Assembly (NCBI RefSeq): GCF_016481275.1
Contig: NZ_JAEMNW010000002.1
Span: 1,054,001 to 1,118,000 of the forward strand
Reading direction: 5' to 3'
Origin: Antrihabitans auranticaus
GTDB lineage: Bacteria; Actinomycetota; Actinomycetes; Mycobacteriales; Mycobacteriaceae
Length of the DNA: 64,000 bases
Shown: one piece after another, positions 20,053-27,173 of the stretch
Position numbering within the stretch: the stretch's first letter is position 1
How the letters are laid out: every line of letters begins with the position of its first letter
Notes under the pieces: generated by a model
The model's database searches: none
The model's input: the letters and a program-made list of their open reading frames with translations, nothing else
What the model was told of the DNA's origin: nothing
Translations under genes and position numbers: made by a program

Positions 20053-20904
20053 TCAGAAAGCGCGGCAGGACCGGATATCCGACGCGAGGATCGCTTTGGC
20101 GCCGAGCTCGGCCAGCTGATCCATGACGTCGTTGTGCTCCTTGCGCGGCACCATCGCGCGCACGGCGATCCAGTCTTCGTCGGCAAGTGGCGACACGGTC
20201 GGCGACTCGAGGCCCGGCGTGATCCGGACGGCTTCGTCGAGAAGCGTTCGGGGGCAGTCGTAGTCGAGCATCAAATACTGCTGCGCGAAGACCACGCCCT
20301 GGACGCGTGCGATCAGCTGGTTCCGGGCGCGATCGTCGTTGGTCGAACCGGCGCGTTCGATCAGCACGCCTTCCGAGTCGCACAGGGATTCCCCGAAGGC
20401 GACGAGGTTGTGCTGCCGCAGGGTCCTGCCGGAACCGACGACGTCGGCAATCGCATCCGCGACACCGAGCTGGATGGAGATCTCGACGGCACCGTCGAGC
20501 CGGATGACTTCGGCTTCGAGGCCACGGGCCGCGAGGTCCACGCGCACGAGGTTGGGGTAGGACGTGGCGATTCGCAGACCACCGAGGTCGTTCGCGGTCC
20601 ACTCCCGACCGGCGGGCGCTGCATAGCGGAACGAGGATCGCCCGAAGCCCAGCGCTAGGCGCTCCGCGACCGGTGCGCCCGAGTCGAGCGCCAGATCGCG
20701 TCCGGTGATGCCGAGATCCAACTCACCGGAACCGACGTAGATCGCGATGTCCTTGGGCCGGAGGAAGAAGAACTCGACCTGATTCGACGGGTCGAGCACG
20801 GTCAGGTCGCGCGAGTCGGTCCGGCGGCGGTAGCCGGCCTCGGACAGTATTTCGGCAGCGGACTCGGACAGTGCGCCTTTGTTGGGTACTGCTACTCGCA
20901 GCAT
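20053..20904 (-). CDS. hisG: ATP phosphoribosyltransferase (long form)
   Basis: First, feedback-inhibited step of histidine synthesis (ATP + PRPP). It begins [20 protein letters not shown]. The PRPP-site region is [18 protein letters not shown]. The extra C-terminal regulatory domain ([19 protein letters not shown]) makes it the long HisG form, which works without HisZ. At 283 residues it has the usual length. It lies 51 bases downstream of hisE, in the same operon, and ends 1 base from the convergent nuclease stop. Confidence 0.96.
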   Translation of the reverse strand: MLRVAVPNKGALSESAAEILSEAGYRRRTDSRDLTVLDPSNQVEFFFLRPKDIAIYVGSGELDLGITGRDLALDSGAPVAERLALGFGRSSFRYAAPAGREWTANDLGGLRIATSYPNLVRVDLAARGLEAEVIRLDGAVEISIQLGVADAIADVVGSGRTLRQHNLVAFGESLCDSEGVLIERAGSTNDDRARNQLIARVQGVVFAQQYLMLDYDCPRTLLDEAVRITPGLESPTVSPLADEDWIAVRAMVPRKEHNDVMDQLAELGAKAILASDIRSCRAF

Positions 20905-20955
20905 CGTGATGTCTCTTTCGGTAGCGGCGGTCGTGTGCTGTGCGGGGACGTCGTC

Positions 20956-21219
20956 CTACAGATGTCGGTAGACGTCCTCGAGCTTCAGCCCCCGACCGAC
21001 CAGCAGCACCTGCACCCAATAGAGCAGCTGCGAGACCTCACCAGCGAGCGCCTCGTCGCTCTCGTGCTCGGCGGCCAGCCATACTTCGCCAGCTTCTTCG
21101 AGGATCTTCTTGCCCTGGAAATGAACCCCGGCGTCCAACGCTGCAACGGTGCCGGAACCCTCGGGGCGAGTGGCGGCACGGTCCTGTAGCTCGGTGAACA
21201 GGGATTCGAAGTTCTTCAC
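20956..21219 (-). CDS. hisE: Phosphoribosyl-ATP pyrophosphatase
   Basis: Second step of histidine synthesis. It is an 87-residue all-alpha NTP-pyrophosphohydrolase with the metal-binding signature [18 protein letters not shown] and the C-terminal [21 protein letters not shown]. The start is GTG 21219. It is a stand-alone HisE (not fused to HisI), as in other actinobacteria, and is coupled to hisG downstream. Confidence 0.95.
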   Translation of the reverse strand: MKNFESLFTELQDRAATRPEGSGTVAALDAGVHFQGKKILEEAGEVWLAAEHESDEALAGEVSQLLYWVQVLLVGRGLKLEDVYRHL

Positions 21220-21240
21220 GAGTAGCTATTCTTGCAGCTC

Positions 21241-21759
21241 CTACTCGCCGCCCTGCAAAGTGATCTGGAATGAGGGAGCGCCCTCACCCTGATCGCCCGC
21301 GCAAACGATGCTGGCGCTGAACCCGTCGCGTTCGTAGACATGCGCGCAACCGCTCGACGTGGATTCGTTGAGCGTCCAGCCCAATCCGGGCAGTCGGCTG
21401 TCGTAGAACGTCTGGATCGCGTCGTCCGCGCCGGGCAACGTGCCGGCGACAAGTGCTGTCACGGCTTCGTCGCGAGTTTCGGTGACTTGCATATCCGGTG
21501 GGAACGGCCAGTCGTCGGGAAAGAGTGCCGGAATGGCACCCGCCGCTGTCGTAGTTGTTGCCGACGGGTCCTCGCTCGATGTCGTCGACTCTGCCGCAGT
21601 CGGGCGATTGCCGGTCAGTCGCGCGCCACCGCTTTGCGACTTCGACGTCGCCGCGCTGGTGCTCGCGGCAGAACTGCTATCGCCGCTGTCGCTGCTACAA
21701 CCGGCAAGCGCGCACGTAAGTGCCGCGGCCGCAACCACACACGCGATACGTCGATTCAC
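21241..21759 (-). CDS. Putative secreted lipoprotein
   Basis: Start is GTG 21759 with a strong GGAGGAAAG ribosome site directly before it. A 20-residue signal ends LTCALAGC with Cys21 as the lipobox cysteine. A Ser/Thr/Ala-rich linker to about residue 80 leads into a small domain (DDWPFPPDMQVTETRDEAV, TFYDSRLPGLGWTLNES) containing two cysteines. The domain resembles actinobacterial lipoproteins of unknown function. 172 residues. It sits 21 bases before hisE and 66 bases after the HAD gene. Confidence 0.75.
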   Translation of the reverse strand: MNRRIACVVAAAALTCALAGCSSDSGDSSSAASTSAATSKSQSGGARLTGNRPTAAESTTSSEDPSATTTTAAGAIPALFPDDWPFPPDMQVTETRDEAVTALVAGTLPGADDAIQTFYDSRLPGLGWTLNESTSSGCAHVYERDGFSASIVCAGDQGEGAPSFQITLQGGE

Positions 21760-21825
21760 ACTTTCCTCCACTGCGCTCGGCTGACCTACTGACGATAGCC
21801 CTGCGATCACCGAGCCGTGAGGTCG

Positions 21826-22485
21826 TCAGCCGAAGCAGGCGTGCATCTCTGCCAACGTCATTCCGATCAGCGTGTCGCGCATGACCCTGCCGGGTCCCGG
21901 CGGAACAGGGACTTCGCAGGGGACGACGAGCAGGCGACACCCTGCAGCTTCGGCAGCGAGCGCGCCGGTCGCCGAGTCCTCGATCGCCAGGCACTGCGAC
22001 GGTTCCAGGTCCAGCAACTCCGCAGCCCGCAGATAGACGTGCGGCGCCGGCTTTCCGTCGACCACCTCGTCACCACACACGCTCGCGTCGAAGTACTCCC
22101 GGCCCATTGTGTCCAGTCCGTACTCTGCGAGATCGCGCTTCGTGTTGGTCACCAGCGCCATCGGCAAACCCGCGTCGCGGGTCATCGCGAGCGCATCTCG
22201 CGCGCCCGGGCGCCACGGGATGCCGCCTTCGAACAGGCCGGTGATGCGCTTTTCGAGCCACGCACCGGCAGCACCGACTGCCTCGGGGTGCGGCTCGAGT
22301 TCCAACGAGTCGAAGATGATCGCCAAGGCGTTGGGACCCGACGCGCCGATCAGCGCATGCCGAATCTGTGGCGTCATCGTCCCACCGAGATACTCGGCCA
22401 GTTCGTATACCGCTATGTCCCAGAGCTTCTCGGAGTCCAGGAGCGTACCGTCCATGTCCCAAAGGACACCGGCGAGTTGCGACAT
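21826..22485 (-). CDS. HAD-superfamily hydrolase (beta-phosphoglucomutase-like)
   Basis: 219-residue phosphatase of HAD subfamily IA. Motif I is DMDGTLLDS (Asp10 nucleophile, Asp12 acid/base), motif II VTNTK, motif III region GKPAPHVYL and motif IV IEDSATGALAAEAAG. The four-helix cap lies between motifs I and II. Substrate unknown: a sugar- or nucleoside-monophosphate is likely for the group. Its start is 2 bases after the stop of the Ser/Thr kinase gene, so the two are probably cotranscribed. Confidence 0.88.
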   Translation of the reverse strand: MSQLAGVLWDMDGTLLDSEKLWDIAVYELAEYLGGTMTPQIRHALIGASGPNALAIIFDSLELEPHPEAVGAAGAWLEKRITGLFEGGIPWRPGARDALAMTRDAGLPMALVTNTKRDLAEYGLDTMGREYFDASVCGDEVVDGKPAPHVYLRAAELLDLEPSQCLAIEDSATGALAAEAAGCRLLVVPCEVPVPPGPGRVMRDTLIGMTLAEMHACFG

Positions 22486-22487
22486 AC

Positions 22488-24008
22488 TCAGAACGTCTCC
22501 GAGTCGTAGAGCACCAGACCGCTGCCCTCGTCGATGACGGCGACCCAGCGATTCTCGCTCGTACTTTTGCCGTTCTTGTCGACGTACGTCAGCGCGACGT
22601 TGACGCTCGACGTGCCCGACGTACCCTCCGTCACCGAATCCACGGTGACCGATTTGATGCCACCCCAGAAACTGTCGTAGCTGGACCGCGGGTTCTTGCC
22701 CTGGTAGTTGGCGGCGAGTTTCGCGTAGGCGGCGTCGGTGTCGTCAGGCAGCAGCGAGTAGTAGTCACGCACGAATTCGCTCATCGTGTCGAAATTGACG
22801 TCGCTGGACGAGCCGCCGTTGCTCGGATCGATCTGGCTGGTCGTGTTCGAACCACCGGACGTGTTGTCGCGATTGTTGACAATCATCGCCACAACGACGC
22901 CGACCGCGACCAATCCGGCCAACAACAACACTGCGACCGCGAGTCCGATGCCCCGGCGCGGCTTCTCGAGCTGCTGCGGTGCCTGCCGTGGGGCGAGCCG
23001 CTGCGGCGGCACCGGTGCGTGCCGCTGCTGCGGCGCGAGCGCCGGTTCGACAGTGGTGCGGGGCTGTTGCCGCGAAGGGGACGCCTGCTGGACCCGCTGC
23101 GGCGGAGCTTCGCGCCGCGTTGGTTCGGGCTTCGCACGTTCTTGAGCGGGAGCGGCGATCAATGCGGTGCGCGCTTGTCCGGTGTTGTCCTGAGTTGCAG
23201 CGACCCGCTCGAGCACATCCTGGGCTTGCCGCATGGTCGGGCGTCGCTCCGGGTCCTTGGCGAGCATGTCCAACAGCAAACGCGTCAGCGGACCGGTCGA
23301 CCGGGGCTGCTCGATCTCCCCCGCCGCAACGGCGTGCAGCAGGGCGAGCGTGTTGTCCCGATTCCCGAAAGGCGGATTGCCCTCGATCATCATGTACAGG
23401 ACGGCACCGAGTGCGAATACGTCGGCCGGGGACTCCGGATAGTCGCCGCGGGCAACTTCGGGCGCGAGGTAGGCCGGTGTACCTGCGACCATCCCCGTCG
23501 CGGTCACCGTGACGTCGCCGGTCGCGCGGGAGATTCCGAAGTCGGTGATCTTCACACTGCCGTTGTCGCCGATGAGAATGTTTGCCGGTTTGACGTCGCG
23601 GTGGACGATCCCGGCCTCGTGAGAGGCCGCTAGCGCAGATGCGACCTGGGCTCCGATCGCTGCCGTCTCGATGTGCCCGATCGGACCCGTTTCTTCGAGC
23701 ATGTCGGCCAGGCTGCGCGACTGCAGATACTCCATGATCAGCCACGGCATGCCGTCTTCTTCGGCGACGTCGTAGACCGCGATCGCGTGCGGATGATGCA
23801 GACGAGCGGCGATTCGCCCCTCGCGCAGGGCGCGATGGTTCGCTTCTTCCGCTGCCGCAGCCGAGAGCCCCGGGGTCAGCAACAGCTGTTTGACGGCCAC
23901 CATCCGGTCGAGACGGTTGTCGTGGGCGAGCCAGACCACGCCCATCCCACCGCTACCAATACGGTCGGTGAGCCGATAACGACCCGCGACCAGCCTGCCG
24001 GCGACCAT
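22488..24008 (-). CDS. Membrane Ser/Thr protein kinase (PknB-like)
   Basis: Start ATG 24008 is preceded by GGGAGG; the upstream open frame to 24140 lacks support. The 506-residue product has a Hanks-type kinase domain (about 10-270). It shows the Gly-loop GSGGMG (18-23), catalytic Lys40 (VAVK), HRDVKPAN (136-143), DFG (156-158) and the activation-loop TGMVAGTPAYLAPE. A Gln/Pro/Arg-rich juxtamembrane stretch, one transmembrane helix (GIGLAVAVLLLAGLVAVGVVVAMIV) and an extracytoplasmic domain (SEFVRDYYSLLPDDTDAAY, NTF2-like in character) follow. PASTA repeats are absent, so it is not PknB itself. It heads a run kinase-HAD-lipoprotein-hisE-hisG. Confidence 0.92.
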   Translation of the reverse strand: MVAGRLVAGRYRLTDRIGSGGMGVVWLAHDNRLDRMVAVKQLLLTPGLSAAAAEEANHRALREGRIAARLHHPHAIAVYDVAEEDGMPWLIMEYLQSRSLADMLEETGPIGHIETAAIGAQVASALAASHEAGIVHRDVKPANILIGDNGSVKITDFGISRATGDVTVTATGMVAGTPAYLAPEVARGDYPESPADVFALGAVLYMMIEGNPPFGNRDNTLALLHAVAAGEIEQPRSTGPLTRLLLDMLAKDPERRPTMRQAQDVLERVAATQDNTGQARTALIAAPAQERAKPEPTRREAPPQRVQQASPSRQQPRTTVEPALAPQQRHAPVPPQRLAPRQAPQQLEKPRRGIGLAVAVLLLAGLVAVGVVVAMIVNNRDNTSGGSNTTSQIDPSNGGSSSDVNFDTMSEFVRDYYSLLPDDTDAAYAKLAANYQGKNPRSSYDSFWGGIKSVTVDSVTEGTSGTSSVNVALTYVDKNGKSTSENRWVAVIDEGSGLVLYDSETF

Positions 24009-24387
24009 CGTCCTCCCAAGAATTGCAACGTGAACCGGTCCAGAGTAGCCCTGTAGCGACACTGTCCTCATCGTTCTTGCCCGCATAAGTGAAGGACCCC
24101 ACATCCGCAACATCCGGGCAATGAACGCTGGGTGGGACACGGGGGCAGTCTGCAGTCACGTACGTCACAACTGGCGTCACCCCTGCTCACACCCATGTTC
24201 GTTCGAACGTGAGGTCCGTCACCGATTCGGCTGCGGATCAGGCCGAATTCCGTGCTTACACTCCATAAACAGGGAGAAAAAGACCGCAAGACGGTTTCTG
24301 CCGAGATGGCACCTGGAATACAAATTGCTCAGCATTTGCTGAGGCTAGGGACAGTGAACGATGCAAACGCGGACGGGAGGACCTGAC
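24009..24387. promoter_or_regulatory. Divergent intergenic region, kinase / exported protein
   Basis: 379 bases with no convincing gene. It holds a partial palindrome GTTCGTTCGAAC near 24194, a TACACT hexamer near 24259 that could be a -10 for the plus strand, and a 6-base-pair hairpin CTCAGC-ATTT-GCTGAG at 24328-24343 that would lie in the 5' leader of the exported-protein gene. Confidence 0.35.
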
Positions 24388-25008
24388 ATGTCGTGGATAC
24401 GACATACCTCGGTCGTGCTCGCCGGTGTCACGAGTGTGACGCTGACGGGTGCCGCAGCATCGGTCATTCTGTCGGCGCTCGGTGCCGGCCTGCCCACCGA
24501 CAACATCTTCGATTTCGCGGCGCCGCCCGTGACTCGCGCGGCCGAGCCGGCGACGGTCGAGCCGTCCCTAGCCGCGCCGGTGTTGACGGCGCACGTCACT
24601 CGAAACGAGAACGCCGTTGTATCCGAGTACGCGCTGGAGAACGGCGTGACTGTCACTATCACCCAGTCCGACGGTCCGGGGGCGCTCGCCGCAACGGTGA
24701 AAGTGGACGACTACTACGTCGACGCGTCTGTCGCCAAGGTGCGCACGAAGGTTGTGGGCGTCGATCTGGCGACGAACATCTTCGACCTGATCCCCGACTT
24801 CATCAAACAGTGGTACGACCTCGACCCCGATATCGACGGCCCGACGGTCATTCACTCCGAGAACGATTTGCGTCGTGGCGAGATGACCGTGACGGCGTCG
24901 GATCCGGAAATCGGCGAGCACACGCTCGACATTCAACGCCGAAACGCCGCTGCCGAAGTCGCGCCTGCGGAAACCGCACCTCAGCAACCAGAGGTTGACG
25001 GCGCCTAG
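24388..25008 (+). CDS. Exported protein of unknown function
   Basis: Start ATG 24388 (MSWIRHTSVVLAG) is preceded by GGGAGGACCTGAC, better than the in-frame ATG 24361. The 206-residue protein has an N-terminal signal or anchor (about 7-30, Ala/Val/Thr-rich, no lipobox). The acidic extracytoplasmic part contains FDLIPDFIKQWYDLDPDIDGP and ends in a Pro/Glu/Ala tail. I do not recognise a family. It stands alone, transcribed away from the kinase gene. Confidence 0.6.
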   Translation: MSWIRHTSVVLAGVTSVTLTGAAASVILSALGAGLPTDNIFDFAAPPVTRAAEPATVEPSLAAPVLTAHVTRNENAVVSEYALENGVTVTITQSDGPGALAATVKVDDYYVDASVAKVRTKVVGVDLATNIFDLIPDFIKQWYDLDPDIDGPTVIHSENDLRRGEMTVTASDPEIGEHTLDIQRRNAAAEVAPAETAPQQPEVDGA

Positions 25009-25336
25009 TCAGGCGTACGTGGGCCGCGATGCGCGGGCCGGATTGCGTAACTGCATTGGGGCGCCCAACGCTGCCGAACAGGACGACGTCACCCGTCGGA
25101 GCATTCGCCTGACACACCTGCCGACATATCTGGCCTGTGCCGTACCTGCCCGTCCGCTAGTACGGCGGGTGACATTGACCCTGTTTCCAGTCTTTCCGCC
25201 GTGCGAGCGGGGATGTGCGAACGACAGTGCTCAGTGAGCGCGGCAGCACATGAACACTGGGTTCCCGTCTACTTCGCGACCGGATCAGCAGGTGTATTCG
25301 TAGCTATACCAACAGTATTCGGGTAGACTCGAATAC
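25009..25336. other. Intergenic region before 13E12-type gene
   Basis: 328 bases with no supported gene. The first 280 bases show nothing I can name. The last 45 bases hold three heptamers: GTATTCG at 25294-25300 and 25315-25321 (21 bases apart, same strand), and its complement CGAATAC at 25330-25336. The last two form a hairpin-capable inverted repeat around GGTAGACT. Confidence 0.5.
25324..25329 (+). promoter_or_regulatory. Possible -10 element (leaderless promoter) of HNH gene
   Basis: TAGACT ends 7 bases before the ATG of the HNH gene, and no ribosome site is present. Transcription would start at or next to the ATG, giving a leaderless mRNA, which is common in mycobacteria-like organisms. 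No good -35 is visible at 17 bases. Confidence 0.4.
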
Positions 25337-25344
25337 ATGTTCGA
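25329..25344. promoter_or_regulatory. LexA (SOS) box-like operator over the start codon
   Basis: TCGAATACATGTTCGA matches the mycobacterial LexA consensus TCGAAC-N4-GTTCGA at 11 of 12 defined positions (T for C in the left arm). It overlaps the end of the -10-like hexamer and the ATG at 25337, so LexA binding would block both. SOS control of 13E12-type genes is known in M. tuberculosis; here it is inferred from the site. Confidence 0.6.
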
Positions 25345-26749
25345 GAAGTTGCTGCAGTCACTCAGCGGAGCCGGGATACCCGACCCTGAAGTGGCGCCGA
25401 CCCCGGACATGGTCGACGCGGTGTCGGACCTGCACCGGTTCGAAGCCGCCGTGTGCGCCCGCAAACACGCACTCGCCGCCGCGGTGTATCAGCGATGCGT
25501 GGATCAGGCGCCCGCCGATCCCGATCCGGTCTCCGCGATCGATCCGTGGGACACCGCCGAAGCCGAACTGTCCGCCGCGTTGACCATCACCGGGTTCGGA
25601 GCGTCCGCGTTGATCGACATCGGGCACAACCTGATCACCCGGCTACCCAACGTGTGGGCCGCGTTCGCCCGCGGTGATCTGGATCTGTACCGGGTGAAGA
25701 TCATCGTCAACGCCACCCGCAACGTCGCCGAGGAGCACCTCAAAGAGGTCGAACGCCGCATCCTCGCTGCCGCGGTGGACGGTCGGGCCGCGTTGACCGG
25801 GCGCCGGTTACGCGGTGTGGTCGACAAAGTCATCGCACAGATCGATCTCGCCGGGCTCCGCTCCCGCCGCGAAGCCGCCACCAAGGGGCGTCATGTGTGG
25901 ATCGGACCCGGGCAAGACGGGATGGCCGAACTGGCCGGGTCCCTACCCGCGGCGGACGCCATGTTCGTGTCGGGTCGGATCGGGGAAATGGCGAAAGCGG
26001 TCTGCGCCCAGGACCCACGGACCTTCGCGGCGCGGAAGGCGGATGCGTTGATCGCGTTGACCCGTGGACAGTCCCAACTGGCGTGCGAATGCGGGCGTGA
26101 GGTGTGCCCGATCGGCGGTGTGTCGAAAGTCGGACGCAAAGCGTTGGTGCATGTGATCGCCACCCACGCCACCGTGACCGGTAGCAGTGATCAGCCGGGG
26201 TGGTTGGACGGGTTCGGCATCGTCGACGCCGACCAGGTGCGTGACATCGCCAAGGATGCGATCGTGCGGCCACTCGTGGACCCCGACGAAAAGGAGGCCA
26301 CCGACTCCTACACACCGTCCGAGCAGGTGCAGGACTATGTCCGCGCGTTGTGGGGGTCGTGCATGTTCCCCAACTGCGATGTGCCGGCGTGGGAGTGCGA
26401 TCTGGATCATCGCGACCCCTACAACCACGAGAATCCCACCGCGGGTGGTCGAACAACAGCCGAGAATTTGGGTCCGTTCTGCCGCAAACACCACCGGGGC
26501 AAGACCTTCGGCGGGTGGGACCTCACCAAAGGCGCGGACGGGTCACTGTCGATCACCTCCCCGCACGGCAAGACGTACCCGGTCCCCGAAACCGGTCCGA
26601 TCCCACTGCTGGGCGGGACCGAACCCGACCGCCCGATGCCCGACACGGCACCGGACCCCAAGCAACGCACCAGAATCCAGCAACACGAAGCCCGCGCCCG
26701 CAGCGAGCGCGCCCAAAACGAAGGCGACTACGAACCGCCACCCTTCTAG
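25337..26749 (+). CDS. 13E12-repeat/DUF222 HNH endonuclease-domain protein
   Basis: 470-residue member of the multi-copy actinobacterial DUF222 family. The helical DUF222 part (about 1-330) contains the typical DLHRFEAAVCARKHALAAAVY and the Cys pair CECGREVCPIGG. The C-terminal HNH module has CMFPNC, DLDHRDPYNHENPTAGG, TTAENLGPFCRKHHRGKTFGGW, with the Asp-His metal/catalytic residues and a second His-His pair intact. A charged Pro-rich tail follows. Biological role unresolved; the family is often mobile and damage-inducible. It has the LexA-like box over its start and lies next to an IS481 remnant. Confidence 0.9.
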   Translation: MFEKLLQSLSGAGIPDPEVAPTPDMVDAVSDLHRFEAAVCARKHALAAAVYQRCVDQAPADPDPVSAIDPWDTAEAELSAALTITGFGASALIDIGHNLITRLPNVWAAFARGDLDLYRVKIIVNATRNVAEEHLKEVERRILAAAVDGRAALTGRRLRGVVDKVIAQIDLAGLRSRREAATKGRHVWIGPGQDGMAELAGSLPAADAMFVSGRIGEMAKAVCAQDPRTFAARKADALIALTRGQSQLACECGREVCPIGGVSKVGRKALVHVIATHATVTGSSDQPGWLDGFGIVDADQVRDIAKDAIVRPLVDPDEKEATDSYTPSEQVQDYVRALWGSCMFPNCDVPAWECDLDHRDPYNHENPTAGGRTTAENLGPFCRKHHRGKTFGGWDLTKGADGSLSITSPHGKTYPVPETGPIPLLGGTEPDRPMPDTAPDPKQRTRIQQHEARARSERAQNEGDYEPPPF

Positions 26750-26768
26750 CAAACCCAAGCCCGCTCAA

Positions 26769-26790
26769 CCCGTCACCACCCGGTGACGGG
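26769..26790 (+). terminator. Hairpin after HNH gene
   Basis: Perfect 9-base-pair stem CCCGTCACC / GGTGACGGG with a 4-base loop, 20 bases after the HNH stop. There is no T-tract, so it would be a tail-less terminator of the kind proposed for mycobacteria, or a repeat at the edge of the IS remnant. Confidence 0.45.
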
Positions 26791-26800
26791 CCAAACGGGC

Positions 26801-27143
26801 GTGCCTAACTGTTCTTCTCAGTGACGTTGTGAACGTTGACTCGGTCGATGGGTGCGATCGGCAGTAGTAGGCGAGGCGGTGAGGTCCCACCGACGAGTTA
26901 AGCGCACCTTGATGATTCGCCTTCGATTCCTGTCGGTGTCTGGATCGGCGAGGTGTTCGCTCTACTCGATCTGTCATGCCTCGCGGCTTCTCCGCCGATT
27001 CGGAACCGGTCGGCCCAGGTCCTGGCAGTGGGCGGCGAGCACTGGAAGCGATCCACTAGGCGGCTGATCGACCAACCTTGCTCCACTAGGAGGCGAGCCA
27101 GCTTCAAACGTCCACGCGCAGTCAACGAGGCATGTAACTACAC
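26801..27143 (-). mobile_element. Internally deleted IS481-family element
   Basis: Only the two ends of an IS481-like element remain in about 343 bases. The left end (27143 inward) reads GTGTAGTTACATGCCTCGTTGAC, followed directly by the transposase start. The right end (26801 inward on plus) contains CTCAGTGAC, which resembles the inner part CTCGTTGAC of the left end, as expected of terminal inverted repeats. Exact borders and target duplication cannot be fixed by eye. Confidence 0.55.
26805..27125 (-). pseudogene. IS481 transposase remnant (N- and C-termini only)
   Basis: Begins TTG ACT GCG CGT: LTARGRLKLARLLVEQGW, then DRFQCSPPTARTWADRFR and HDRSSRANTSP, the helix-turn-helix N-terminus of IS481 transposases. 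The first frame stops after 75 codons. The expected continuation RRIIKVRLTRRW lies in a second frame, and GPHRLAYY, which normally follows RRW, in a third, so there are two frameshifts. The sequence then ends PIDRVNVHNVTEKNS-stop, resembling the extreme C-terminus of the same family. The whole DDE catalytic core (some 200 residues) is therefore missing. Not functional. Confidence 0.72.
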
Positions 27144-27173
27144 CGAGCCAGAGCGAGAAGCGACACATTCAAC

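Noticed and set aside
25337-26749. HNH/13E12 gene as a CRISPR- or McrA-type restriction gene
   Set aside because: The N-terminal DUF222 region and tail match the 13E12 family; no methylase or specificity gene is nearby.
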